The notes under the pieces were generated by a model, which searched no databases, had not been told where the DNA came from, and was given only the letters and a program-made list of their open reading frames with translations. Source: Corynebacterium stationis (GTDB lineage: Bacteria > Actinomycetota > Actinomycetes > Mycobacteriales > Mycobacteriaceae). From it: DNA of 64,000 nt. Shown piece after piece: positions 27,979-35,995 of this stretch. The stretch lies in contig NZ_CP009251.1 in assembly GCF_001941345.1 (NCBI RefSeq), forward strand, positions 1,860,001-1,924,000, in the 5' to 3' direction. Position 1 is the stretch's first letter, and the number at the start of each line of letters is the position of its first letter. Made by a program: the position numbers and the translations under genes.

Positions 27979-29061
27979 CTATCGTGTTGCACGGCGGGCA
28001 CGAACCGCAGCCGCCAACTCGGCCAAAAGCTCCACGGTGTCATCGATATCCATGCAGGCATCGGTGATGGATTGGCCGTATTTCAGGCCGTCAATGCCCA
28101 ATTTATCGAGCGATTGCGCGCCACCTTCCAGGAAGGATTCCATCATGATGCCGGCGATGTTTTCATTGCCAGAAGCAATTTGCTTAGCGATGCCCCGTGC
28201 CACCTCCACCTGGCGCACATGATCCTTGCCCGAATTCGCATGGGAGGCATCAATCATCAAGCGTGCATCTTTGCCCAACTTCTCAGTTACTTCGGCAACC
28301 GATTGCTCATCCCAGTTCGGCCCGTGCGATCCGCCGCGTAAAATGATGTGGCAGTGCGGGTTACCGGCAGTTTCTACCACCGACGGTTGACCGTCGTCAG
28401 AGGTGCCAAAGAAGAAGTGCGGTGCTGCTGCCGACGATGCCGCGTGGATTGCAACATCGACGTTGCCATCCGTGCCATTTTTGAAGCCAATCGGCATGGA
28501 CATTCCAGACGCTAGCTGTCGATGCACCTGGGATTCAGTGGTGCGAGCACCAATCGCGCCCCAGGCCACGGCATCTGCGTAGTACTGCGGGGAGTTTGGT
28601 TCCAAGAATTCGCAGGCTGCGGGCAAGTCTAAGTTGACGATATCTGTCAGCACCTTGCGCGCGGTGCGCAGGCCAGAAGGAATGTCGAAGGACTGGTCAA
28701 GATGTGGGTCATTGATTAGCCCCTTCCAGCCCACGGTGGTGCGTGGCTTTTCAAAGTACACGCGCATAACAATCTTCAGATCCTCATCCAGCGCGCGAGC
28801 CAACGGCGACAAGCGGTTGGCGTAATCAAGAGCTGCGACTGGGTCGTGAATGGAGCACGGGCCGACTACGACAACGAGGCGATCATCTTCACCGTCGAAA
28901 ATCTCGGCAATCTCTTGGCGGTCTTGTTCTACCTTCGCCGCTTGCTTTTCACTCAGCGGCGACTCTGCTTGAAGTTCAGCCGGACTTGGCAAGTGGTGAA
29001 AAGCCTTAACGCGACGGTTGGAGGTTGAGGCCGGGGTTTGTAAAGAGACTGGCTGCGACAT
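27979..29061 (-). CDS. aroF: 3-deoxy-7-phosphoheptulonate synthase (class I)
   Basis: First enzyme of aromatic amino-acid synthesis, joining PEP and erythrose 4-phosphate. The 360-residue protein is class I (AroF/G/H type): VVVVGPCSIHDPVAALDYA, MRVYFEKPRTTVGWKGLIND, GARTTESQVHRQLASGMS, GFKNGTDGNVDVA, and CHIILRGGSHGPNW. It corresponds to the aroF gene beside uppS1 in C. glutamicum. About 250 bases upstream a 22-codon leader with Phe and Tyr codons and a terminator hairpin indicate attenuation. uppS1 follows after 9 bases. Confidence 0.96.
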   Translation of the reverse strand: MSQPVSLQTPASTSNRRVKAFHHLPSPAELQAESPLSEKQAAKVEQDRQEIAEIFDGEDDRLVVVVGPCSIHDPVAALDYANRLSPLARALDEDLKIVMRVYFEKPRTTVGWKGLINDPHLDQSFDIPSGLRTARKVLTDIVNLDLPAACEFLEPNSPQYYADAVAWGAIGARTTESQVHRQLASGMSMPIGFKNGTDGNVDVAIHAASSAAAPHFFFGTSDDGQPSVVETAGNPHCHIILRGGSHGPNWDEQSVAEVTEKLGKDARLMIDASHANSGKDHVRQVEVARGIAKQIASGNENIAGIMMESFLEGGAQSLDKLGIDGLKYGQSITDACMDIDDTVELLAELAAAVRARRATR

Positions 29062-29159
29062 GGGATGAAACTTCCTTATGGCTAAATAATTGGATGTGGT
29101 GCCATTTGCCTGCGAGGGAAGTTATCAATTGCTTTGTCCTCACCCCGAGGCAAAATAAA

Positions 29160-29187
29160 AAGCAGCTCTTCATCTAAAAGGCTGCTT
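29160..29187 (-). terminator. Attenuator terminator in the aroF leader
   Basis: On the minus strand AAGCAGC and GCTGCTT form a 7-bp stem followed by TTTATTTT. It lies between the leader peptide and aroF, about 100 bases before the aroF start. A 10-base element directly upstream (minus CCCCGGAGCC, plus 29188-29197) is fully complementary to one inside the leader peptide frame (plus 29272-29281), allowing alternative pairing. Confidence 0.8.
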
Positions 29188-29241
29188 GGCTCCGGGGTGG
29201 AAAGTGCGTTGGCGTTCGTTAGTGTGTGGCGCTACTTTGCG

Positions 29242-29310
29242 TTAGCACGACAACAACAAGACGCCGGATAGCCCCGGAGCCTTGTCATAATAAAATCGGT
29301 TAACGAACAT
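29242..29310 (-). CDS. aroR: Phe/Tyr leader peptide of the aroF attenuator
   Basis: A 22-residue frame, MFVNRFYYDKAPG followed by LSGVLLLSC, with F, F, Y, Y codons clustered at residues 2-8. It starts at ATG 29310 and stops at TAA 29242. A leader of this kind (aroR) has been described before aroF in C. glutamicum. Ribosomes stalling at the Phe-Tyr-Tyr codons when charged tRNA is scarce would cover the GGCTCCGGGG element in the frame and change folding of the downstream leader. That mechanism is inferred from the layout. Confidence 0.8.
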   Translation of the reverse strand: MFVNRFYYDKAPGLSGVLLLSC

Positions 29311-29422
29311 GAGCGAAACTCTAGCACACTTTCTTGACGAACGTGCGAGTTTTGCACAACTCGCACGTCACGCTCTAAATCTACGCCCAAAATCTACGAC
29401 CGAAATTCTTTCAAGGATTTCG

Positions 29423-29719
29423 CTAGAACTTGGATTTCTTGCGGTAGTCGTACAGACCCGCTTCTTTCATCGCCTGATCCAAAGCTTCTTGGTCGAAAGG
29501 ATCGATGCCATGGGCTTCGGCGAACAGGGTGCGGCGGCGGAAGCGTGAGTGACGGCGGTGGAAGAACCAGCCTGCCATCAACACAGCGATGAGTAACAGA
29601 ACCAGCACCAACAAGCCGATGGGCGAGGACTTACCGAACTCCGGGCCGACTGGACCGTCTTGGCTCCCCTGCGCGAAGTACAACACGTCAGCGGTAATAT
29701 TGTGCATTAAATAAGTCAT
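29423..29719 (-). CDS. Small membrane protein next to mca
   Basis: A 98-residue protein with one clear membrane segment (about 34-54: GLLVLVLLLIAVLMAGWFF) followed by a basic HRRHSRFRRR stretch and a soluble tail. Family unknown to me, though a small membrane protein often sits at this place in corynebacteria. Its start overlaps the mca stop by one base, suggesting cotranslation with mca. Function is unknown. Confidence 0.75.
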   Translation of the reverse strand: MTYLMHNITADVLYFAQGSQDGPVGPEFGKSSPIGLLVLVLLLIAVLMAGWFFHRRHSRFRRRTLFAEAHGIDPFDQEALDQAMKEAGLYDYRKKSKF

Positions 29720-30657
29720 TAGTTATTCGCCTCTCCCAGCGATTTGTCAATCCCCGGTACACCAGCCAGCATGTCGTTTTCTGGCAAGGAAGTTGATACC
29801 CGAGTCTGCGCCAATTCAAATTCTTCCGTCGGCCACAAACGTGCCTGCGTAGCTACCGAGGTGGCTAAGAACGCACCTGCCGGATCAATCTGCGTAGCAT
29901 GTGCGCGCAGGGCATCTTCACGGTTCTGGAAATAATCAGCGCACTCGATCTGAGTGGTAACGCGCGACATGATATCGCCAAAGGATGCGTCCCAACGCGC
30001 CATCATTGGCGTATACGGGCTGGTGCGCCCCTGCTCTAACAGTTCGTTGTGGAATAGCTCCATGCGCTGATAAACAAAGCCATGCGAGTAATACAGCTTC
30101 AGTGGAGTCCACGCTTCGCCGAGCTCGGGCTTGTAGCCAGCGTCTCCGGCCTTTTCCCAGGCAATCATGCTGGCGCGGTGCACCATTAAGTGATCTGGGT
30201 GCGGGTAGCCACCATTTTCGTCATAAGTAATGATTACGTGCGGCTGAAATTCGCGAATAACCTGAATGAACTTGTCCGCGACTTCGTCATCAGGAGCTTG
30301 CGCAAAGCAATCTTCCGGCACGAATTGGCGCACTACATCAGGATCTTTAGCCTTATTTTGTTTAGCTAATTCCTGCGGCAAACCGGAGTCAATATAGCCC
30401 AGCCACTCGTGCTGTACGCCCAGCGCGCGAGCAGCTTTGGCCATTTCTTCATGACGGATATTGGTCATGTTTTCTTTCACGCCAGGCTTATCCATCGCCG
30501 GGTTGATGATGTCGCCGCGCTCGCCACCGGTGCAGGTTAATACCAGCACCTCGTGGCCTTCGGCCGCATACTTTGCCGTTGTCGCCGCACCCTTGGAAGA
30601 TTCATCATCCGGATGTGCGTGAATGGCTAAAATGCGCCCAGTATTCAAAGCGTTCAT
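29719..30657 (-). CDS. mca: Mycothiol S-conjugate amidase
   Basis: Zinc amidase of 312 residues that cleaves mycothiol-toxin conjugates, releasing a mercapturic acid for export. It has the zinc-binding AIHAHPDDES motif at the N-terminus, TCTGGERGDIINPAMD, and YDENGGYPHPDHLMVHRAS with the second metal His. Mca rather than MshB is favoured by synteny with DUF4307 and greA (as Rv1080c-Rv1082) and by the SSKGAAT sequence. The second of two adjacent ATGs (30657) fits the AAGGA site better. Presence of mca supports an actinobacterial host. Confidence 0.94.
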   Translation of the reverse strand: MNALNTGRILAIHAHPDDESSKGAATTAKYAAEGHEVLVLTCTGGERGDIINPAMDKPGVKENMTNIRHEEMAKAARALGVQHEWLGYIDSGLPQELAKQNKAKDPDVVRQFVPEDCFAQAPDDEVADKFIQVIREFQPHVIITYDENGGYPHPDHLMVHRASMIAWEKAGDAGYKPELGEAWTPLKLYYSHGFVYQRMELFHNELLEQGRTSPYTPMMARWDASFGDIMSRVTTQIECADYFQNREDALRAHATQIDPAGAFLATSVATQARLWPTEEFELAQTRVSTSLPENDMLAGVPGIDKSLGEANN

Positions 30658-30747
30658 CATTTCCTTATATTCACTCGACGATTAAACTATCTGCCTATCT
30701 TAGGGCATGATTCGGCATTTGCTGAAAGCACGCTAGACTAGCTGTTT

Positions 30748-31242
30748 ATGAGCACTGCTGGACGTCAGCCCAATCAAAATTCCCAAGTAACACAACGCAA
30801 TCGGGGCGCAAGATATTCCGAACGTACAGATCATGGACGTGTCCGGTCCGGAGACCTCACCAGCAAGGCAGTAGTTGCCATTTTTGTGGCGATTATCGTC
30901 GTCGGCATCTTCTTTGGCTTTAAGTATTTTGAAAGCCGCGATCAGATTAACGCGCAGATCCACTACATCTCCCATGAAGAGATTGATGAGGATACCTTTG
31001 GTGTTTGGGTTGATGTCACCCGCAACCGTCCGGACGAACCGGCATATTGCATCGTCCAGGCATATGACTTCTCTAAGGCTGAGGTTGGCCGTCGCGAATT
31101 CGCTTTAGCTGCTGATGGCCGCGAAAATGTGCGGGCATTCGTTGAAATTCCGATCACTGCGCAGGCAGTCGCTGGCGATGCGTACGGATGCTCAAGCACG
31201 ATGCCACCCTACTTGGACACCGAGCACACGATTTACGAGTAG
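30748..31242 (+). CDS. DUF4307 domain-containing membrane protein
   Basis: A 164-residue protein with a polar N-terminus, one membrane segment (about 50-70: VVAIFVAIIVVGIFFGFKYF) and an extracytoplasmic DUF4307 domain (WVDVTRNRPDEPAYCIVQAY; GDAYGCSSTMPPYL). It lies between mca and greA, the same position as Rv1081c in Mycobacterium. The two outer cysteines could pair. It is divergent from mca by 90 bases. Function unknown. Confidence 0.88.
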   Translation: MSTAGRQPNQNSQVTQRNRGARYSERTDHGRVRSGDLTSKAVVAIFVAIIVVGIFFGFKYFESRDQINAQIHYISHEEIDEDTFGVWVDVTRNRPDEPAYCIVQAYDFSKAEVGRREFALAADGRENVRAFVEIPITAQAVAGDAYGCSSTMPPYLDTEHTIYE

Positions 31243-31465
31243 CCGAGGCCAAGAAAGGTCTGCGGTTGTGCTAAAATTCGTGCCCAGTAATATCCTTGAG
31301 TTGGCAGTTCGGTCCTAATAATTATTATTGGAGTATTTTGGGGCCGACTATTTCTATGCCAAGGTGATGCGGCAAGCTTTCTCAGGCATTCCACATGCCA
31401 AGGCAACGGGCCACGGCCTATATACTCTAGGTATAAAACAAGCTATGACAAGGAAGGTCGAAAGT

Positions 31466-31984
31466 ATGGCAGACCAAAAGCAATACATCACTCCAGAGAC
31501 GAAGGCGAAGCTCGAGGCTGAGCTGCAGATGCTCATTGACCGTCGCCCTGAGGTTGCAGCGGAGATTAACGAGCGCCGTGAAGAAGGCGACCTCAAGGAG
31601 AACGCTGGCTACGACGCTGCGCGTGAGATGCAGGACCAAGAAGAGGCCCGCATCAAGCAAATCTCCGAGGTTTTGGCTAATGCCACCACTGAGCGCGAAG
31701 GTATTCAGGACGGCGTTGCGGCTATCGGCTCCGTTGTTCACGTTTACTACAACGGCGACGAAGACGATAAGGAAACCTTCCTCATCGGTACGCGTGCTGC
31801 AGCTTCCGACAACAAAGACTTGGAGACTTACTCCGAGCAGTCTCCTCTCGGCGCAGCTATCTTGGGCGCGCAAGAAGGAGAGACTCGCGAGTACACCGCA
31901 CCAAACGGCAAGGTCCTTTCAGTCACCATCATCTCTGCCAACCCATACGATTCCGCAAAGGCTGCGACTCCACGCAGCTCTTAA
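31466..31984 (+). CDS. greA: Transcription elongation factor GreA
   Basis: GreA of 172 residues. It stimulates transcript cleavage by backtracked RNA polymerase. The N-terminal coiled coil (about 10-80) includes the basic-acidic tip NERREEGDLKENAGYDAAREM with the two acidic residues needed for cleavage. The C-terminal FKBP-like domain holds SPLGAAILGAQEGETREYTA. ATG 31466 follows AAGGAAGG; the upstream in-frame extension is not GreA-like. A promoter-like TATACT/TAGGTATAAA lies at 31421-31437. Confidence 0.96.
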   Translation: MADQKQYITPETKAKLEAELQMLIDRRPEVAAEINERREEGDLKENAGYDAAREMQDQEEARIKQISEVLANATTEREGIQDGVAAIGSVVHVYYNGDEDDKETFLIGTRAAASDNKDLETYSEQSPLGAAILGAQEGETREYTAPNGKVLSVTIISANPYDSAKAATPRSS

Positions 31985-32028
31985 TCGCTGTTTCCTGCTA
32001 GCTTCACCCTGACTTGAGAAAGATTCCC

Positions 32029-32478
32029 ATGAAGAAGTTTTCCCGTATCTCCGCCCTGGGCCTAACTGCCGCCGCTGCTTTCGCTATCGTTGCATGCTCC
32101 CCTCCAGGAGAGGTCGACTCTGATGTCAAGATCGACAATGCTTCGACCTTTGAGAACCAGAGCTCCCCTTCCTCGAGCGCTGAGTCCACTTCGGCAGAGC
32201 CTTCCGCTACTGATGCGGCTGCTGCAGGCGAACAGGCGCAGTTCATTGATTGTGTTGCGGCACCAGTCACCGAACCAACTTCGATCAGCTTGGACTGCAC
32301 CACCAACAGCGACATGATCACTGAGATCACCTGGGAGTCTTGGGAAGCTGAGACCGCTGAAGGTACCGGCACCCGTGGTGAGGACGAAGTAGCAGTCGTC
32401 CTGTCCCAGCCAACGCAGACCGAAAGTGGCCTTGCTTTCACCCAAATTGAGGTTGATGGAGAAGTCGTCACTCCATAG
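32029..32478 (+). CDS. Small Ser/Glu-rich lipoprotein
   Basis: A 149-residue secreted lipoprotein candidate. The signal peptide (KKFSRISALGLTAAAAFAI) ends in lipobox VAC with Cys near residue 23, then a Ser/Ala/Glu/Thr-rich linker (about 45-75) and a short C-terminal domain with two cysteines (IDCVAAP; LDCTTN) likely paired. I do not recognise the family. ATG 32029 places the signal peptide at the very N-terminus. Single gene between greA and a terminator. Confidence 0.8.
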   Translation: MKKFSRISALGLTAAAAFAIVACSPPGEVDSDVKIDNASTFENQSSPSSSAESTSAEPSATDAAAAGEQAQFIDCVAAPVTEPTSISLDCTTNSDMITEITWESWEAETAEGTGTRGEDEVAVVLSQPTQTESGLAFTQIEVDGEVVTP

Positions 32479-32502
32479 CTTTCATAGCTTTTCGACGAAC
32501 AT

Positions 32503-32566
32503 AGCGCCTTCCATTACCGCCCCATCTCTTTGGAGATTCGGCGGATAGTTGGAAGGCGCTTTTGTT
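32503..32566 (+). terminator. Terminator after the lipoprotein gene
   Basis: AGCGCCTTCCA pairs with TGGAAGGCGCT over a 36-base loop that has its own short pairing, followed by TTTTGTT. Confidence 0.75.
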
Positions 32567-32759
32567 ATATGATGCGCTTAGCTAGACGGATAAGCCAATA
32601 CGGTGGGACGGAAGATACCGACGCTGTAGCTAAAAGCTTCTTCCCTTTGGTCTGCCTGACAAAGGTGTGGCCAGCTTTTGTTCTCACACAGAATCCCATT
32701 ACGTTGTTAGCAGTTCCGTTTGAGGGAACCGTAGATTCATAGCCTAGTCCCTGTTTCAG

Positions 32760-33015
32760 GGGTAGGTAGTGTTTGTTCCGTTCCTTCTTTCCTTTCGGGG
32801 AGATGGAACTAGTCGCTGGCTTTGGTATGGCTTGTTGTTGTCCCTGTCTGAAAATGATCCGGGGGGTGATGCCGCCAAAGGCAGTGACATACTCCCAACT
32901 GCTAATAGGAACCTGACCCGCACAATCTGGTGTGAGGTCTCAAAGTAATGTGGATGCCAGCGTGAAGTATGTCCGACCACCAGCGATGAAATGACCCAAA
33001 TTCGTTTTCTATCGC
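32760..33015 (+). ncRNA. Candidate IS110 bridge RNA region
   Basis: Non-coding sequence between the presumed left end and the transposase ribosome site. Several stems are visible: CCTG/CAGG at 32751-32762, GTTCC/GGAAC around 32775-32810, and further GC-rich pairings. In IS110-group elements such as IS621 this segment encodes the bridge RNA that pairs with target and donor DNA. Assignment is by position and length only; guide loops were not identified. Confidence 0.45.
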
Positions 33016-33029
33016 TAGGAGGTTCAAAG

Positions 33030-34232
33030 ATGACATACGACTATGTCATCGGCATGGACGTCGGCAAGTACTTCCACCACGCTTGCGTCCTCGATTCCAG
33101 CGGCCACCAGGCCCTATCCAAACGCATCAACCAACACGAGCAATCTCTTCGCAAACTCTTTGGCGCCTATGCAACAAAAGCAACGAAGACTCTGGTCGTC
33201 GTGGATCAGCCGAATAATATCGGTCGTCTGACCGTGGCAGTAGCTCAGGACATCGGAATTGATGTCCGCTATCTCCCCGGACTAGCCATGCGCCAGCTAT
33301 CACGCATTCATGCCGGTAATGCAAAGACAGACGTCCGTGATGCCTACATCATTGCCTATGCCGGAAAGAATCTTCCAGAATCACTAAGAAACGTCGACCG
33401 AGTCGAAGAAGCATTTATCCAGCTCAAGGTACTCAACGGCATCGACGAAGACCTTGCCAGATCCTATACACGGCTTATCAACCAGATCCGTTCAGCACTA
33501 GTCGGCACATATCCAGCATTTGAGCACGTACTGCGTGGACAAATGATTCACCGCAAATGGATACTCCACTTATTAGCCAAATACGGCGGTCCCACCAAAA
33601 TCAAGCGGCTAGGCAAGGCACGAGTCAACACGTTCGCGCGCAAGCACCGAGCACGCAATCCGGAGCCTATTACTGACGCAATGTTTACAGCCATCGCCGG
33701 GCAGTCAGTCCAGATAGCAGGAGCTGAATACGCAGAGCTAGGCGTGGCAATGTCTGCCAAAGATGCCTTACTCAAACTCGAGCATCGTAAAGAAATCGAA
33801 GCCCAAGTCATCGAACTCATCGAAGAAATCCCCCAAACACAACTCCTGTTGTCAATGCCAGGAATAGGCCCCAGGTCAGCTGCGCAAATACTGATGACGG
33901 TCGGAGATATGTCCGATTTTCCTACCGCGGGTCATCTGGCGTCCTACGCGGGACTTTCACCTAAGACGAACCAGTCCGGAACATCAATTATGTCCAACTC
34001 GTTAAATCGGGCTGGAAACAAGAAATTAAAGAACGCCCTATGGCAATCGTCTTTTGCATCGATCAGATTCCACGAGCGTTCACGACAATTCTACGAACGA
34101 AAACGCAGCGAAGGCAAAAGGCATAACGCAGCTGTCGTCGCCCTAGCGCGTCGACGACTCAACGTCTTATTCGCCATGATGAGAAACAACGAATTTTACC
34201 GCGAGCCCCAGACGGAGGTCACTGCCGCCTAA
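33030..34232 (+). CDS. IS110-family transposase (DEDD + Transposase_20)
   Basis: A 400-residue recombinase. The N-terminal RuvC-like DEDD domain shows VIGMDVGKYFHHACVLDSSG, LVVVDQPNNIGRL and KTDVRDAYIIAYAG. The C-terminal Transposase_20 domain shows LLLSMPGIGPRSAAQILMTV, HLASYAGLSPKTNQSGTS with the conserved Ser region, and NRAGNKKLKNALWQSSFASI. All parts look intact. ATG 33030 follows AGGAGG at 33017; an upstream in-frame start is less likely. The gene sits alone within the element. Confidence 0.95.
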   Translation: MTYDYVIGMDVGKYFHHACVLDSSGHQALSKRINQHEQSLRKLFGAYATKATKTLVVVDQPNNIGRLTVAVAQDIGIDVRYLPGLAMRQLSRIHAGNAKTDVRDAYIIAYAGKNLPESLRNVDRVEEAFIQLKVLNGIDEDLARSYTRLINQIRSALVGTYPAFEHVLRGQMIHRKWILHLLAKYGGPTKIKRLGKARVNTFARKHRARNPEPITDAMFTAIAGQSVQIAGAEYAELGVAMSAKDALLKLEHRKEIEAQVIELIEEIPQTQLLLSMPGIGPRSAAQILMTVGDMSDFPTAGHLASYAGLSPKTNQSGTSIMSNSLNRAGNKKLKNALWQSSFASIRFHERSRQFYERKRSEGKRHNAAVVALARRRLNVLFAMMRNNEFYREPQTEVTAA

Positions 34233-34250
34233 AGACACCTTCACCCGCAA

Positions 34251-34276
34251 AGCCGATGGGGATTTCCCAATCGGCT
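34251..34276 (+). terminator. Hairpin after the transposase gene
   Basis: AGCCGAT and ATCGGCT form a perfect 7-bp stem with a 12-base loop, 19 bases after the stop; a weak T-rich tail follows. Confidence 0.5.
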
Positions 34277-34367
34277 ACTTCCTATGCCCGAAAACAACAC
34301 CAAGAAAGCAAAATAAGGCTCCCTAGTTGCCCCTGTAATCCCCACCCGCGAGGTTGACAAGACTATA

Positions 34368-34866
34368 GGAACACCCCCCCGATCTGCGTGCTCCAAGCAT
34401 TAGCAACGCTTGAAGCAATTTCACTGTTAGCGGACAAAGGGAACGGCCGGTACCCGTGCATCCAGGTGAAATATCGAACTGTCACGTGCTCAACCGTATT
34501 GACTTATACCGGGGAAACAGATTGCCTTTACCAGGCTGTAGCTTTGCAGCCACAGCCCAATAACTCCCAGCAGAATTGAATCCACTGGGAGGAAAGAACA
34601 TTAATCAGTCGCCCTGGACCAAGAAGGCCGGAAAAGTCTTAATTTGTCTCGCCATGTATGGATATTTATCCTGCCGATAATTGCAGCTCTAACGGGTTAG
34701 GGTTGCACTACTAGTACATCCGTTCCCTCCCGGAGCATTTAATCTGCGGATATAAGAACTATCCACTTTAGTTTTCCAACTCCGGCGTCTACAGACCACA
34801 TCACTTACTTCTCCCCCGTTGCTACCCACGAAACCCAAAGACGCTTCTTGGGCCACAATACACAAA
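34368..34866. other. Non-coding gap right of the IS110 element
   Basis: No gene seen. Two adjacent hairpins stand out: GGCTGT/ACAGCC (34534-34557) and CTCCCAG/CTGGGAG (34564-34591), preceded by a TTGACTTATACC stretch near 34499. Short reading frames here have no supporting start or similarity. Confidence 0.4.
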
Positions 34867-34898
34867 GCCCGCAGGATCCAAATTGAAGCCTGCGGGCG
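34867..34898 (-). terminator. Terminator of the Bax inhibitor-like gene
   Basis: GCCCGCAGG and CCTGCGGGC form a 9-bp stem over a 13-base loop about 40 bases beyond the stop codon of the minus-strand gene. Confidence 0.75.
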
Positions 34899-34938
34899 TG
34901 ATGTTGATGTCCTCAACATCGAAGCGAGAGAAGAAGGT

Positions 34939-35748
34939 CTAGCGTTGCTGGAAGTAGCTAAGCAAGCGCAAAATTTCGGTGTAGAGCCAAACCAAGGTGA
35001 CAGCCAGGCCAAGAGCTACGCCCCAAGCATAATTCGAAGGAACGCCCTGGCGAATCATCTTGTCAGCAGCATCAAAATCCGTCATGAATGACAACGCCGC
35101 GAGACCAATGCACAAGATGGAGAAGACAATTGCCAGCATGCCACCATCACGCAGTGGGCTGTTACCGGTAAAGATGGCCAGGAGGAAGTTACCCAAGGCC
35201 AAAAAGGCAACGCCAAAGATAGCACCAGTAACAATCTTGTTAAAGCGTGGAGTAACCTTTACTGCCCCAGTCTTGTAGACAAAGAGCATGCCCAAGAACA
35301 CGCCGATGGTCCCCAAGATTGCTTGGCCGATAAGCGCGCCAGCATTCGCATTGCCAACGAGGAAGCCGGAGAGCAGCAAAGAAAAGCCGCCGACAAACAG
35401 TCCTTCTAAGGCTGCATAAATTAAGGTGACAGACGCCGAGCCCCACTTCTTAGCAAAGGTTGCTACCAGCACGGTGATAAAGCCACCGATACCGCCAACA
35501 ACGGTCAGCCCGATAGCGATGGTTGGATTAACATAAACCGCAATCCCAAAGTTCACGACTGCGAATGCAATAATGACGGCCAAAGTGATGCCAGTCTTGG
35601 TGACTACGTCATCAACGGTCATTGGTCGGGTCGCTTTTGCCGCCTTACCCGAATACTCGGAGTTATAAGGTTGACCGTAGCCATAGTCAGCCTGTCCACG
35701 TGTGCTGTTATTAGACAGCGAATTCATTACCGGGTTGCTAGAGCGCAA
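34939..35748 (-). CDS. Bax inhibitor-1/YccA family membrane protein
   Basis: A 269-residue membrane protein. The first ~45 residues are polar; seven hydrophobic segments follow, starting with TGITLAVIIAFAVVNFGIAV. The family features include ALEGLFVGGFSLLL, GAIFGVAFLALGNFLLAIF, and the C-terminal FMTDFDAADKMIRQGVPSNYAWGVALG with conserved Asp residues that form the pH-sensing pair in the Bacillus YetJ calcium leak channel. A Ca2+ leak role is therefore plausible but unproved here. Single gene with its own terminator. Confidence 0.92.
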   Translation of the reverse strand: MRSSNPVMNSLSNNSTRGQADYGYGQPYNSEYSGKAAKATRPMTVDDVVTKTGITLAVIIAFAVVNFGIAVYVNPTIAIGLTVVGGIGGFITVLVATFAKKWGSASVTLIYAALEGLFVGGFSLLLSGFLVGNANAGALIGQAILGTIGVFLGMLFVYKTGAVKVTPRFNKIVTGAIFGVAFLALGNFLLAIFTGNSPLRDGGMLAIVFSILCIGLAALSFMTDFDAADKMIRQGVPSNYAWGVALGLAVTLVWLYTEILRLLSYFQQR

Positions 35749-35958
35749 GGGAATCCCGATCCTTTCTAGAGAAATTATCTTCTTCCTTATTCATTGAGTT
35801 CAACGAACACAGCGCTCAAGAAGTTCCCATGTCACCAAAATTTACGCGCACTTTATTTACGCGCACGGATAGATAAGGGGCCGTTGGCTTTGCCTGGTAG
35901 GACGTATGCCCTGGGCGGTGGGCGTATACCCACCGCCTGCATCGACGAGCGAATGCGA
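35749..35958. other. Spacer with direct repeat and strong palindrome
   Basis: Contains two copies of TTTACGCGCAC at 35841-35851 and 35856-35866, and a perfect palindrome GGCGGTGGG/CCCACCGCC with a 6-base loop at 35914-35937. No gene is seen; see findings. Confidence 0.5.
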
Positions 35959-35959
35959 A

Positions 35960-35989
35960 AAAGCCAGGCTAGAAAGTCTCTAACCTGGC
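35960..35989 (-). terminator. Terminator downstream of tRNA-Leu
   Basis: On the minus strand GGCCAGG and CCTGGCT pair across TTAGAGACTTTCTAG and are followed by TTTTT, directly after the tRNA 3' end. Confidence 0.85.
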
Positions 35990-35995
35990 CAATTG

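Larger units (their letters stand above)
32743..34367 (+). mobile_element. IS110-family insertion sequence (ends approximate)
   Basis: One intact transposase gene with a long 5' non-coding region of about 280 bases and a short 3' region. No terminal inverted repeats are apparent, as is normal for IS110. The left end is set near 32743 where sequence CCTAGTCCCTGT begins; the right end near the CCTAGTTGCCCCTGT/TTGACA stretch (34322-34359). Both ends are guesses that need an empty-site comparison. It sits intergenically between the lipoprotein terminator and the Bax inhibitor-like gene, so it interrupts no visible gene. Confidence 0.75.

Noticed and set aside
32530..32742. 70-codon frame left of the IS110 element
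   Set aside because: Starts inside a terminator hairpin and has no similarity or ribosome site.
34388..34579. 63-codon frame in the gap right of the IS element
   Set aside because: No ribosome site, no similarity, and it spans hairpins; treated as non-coding.
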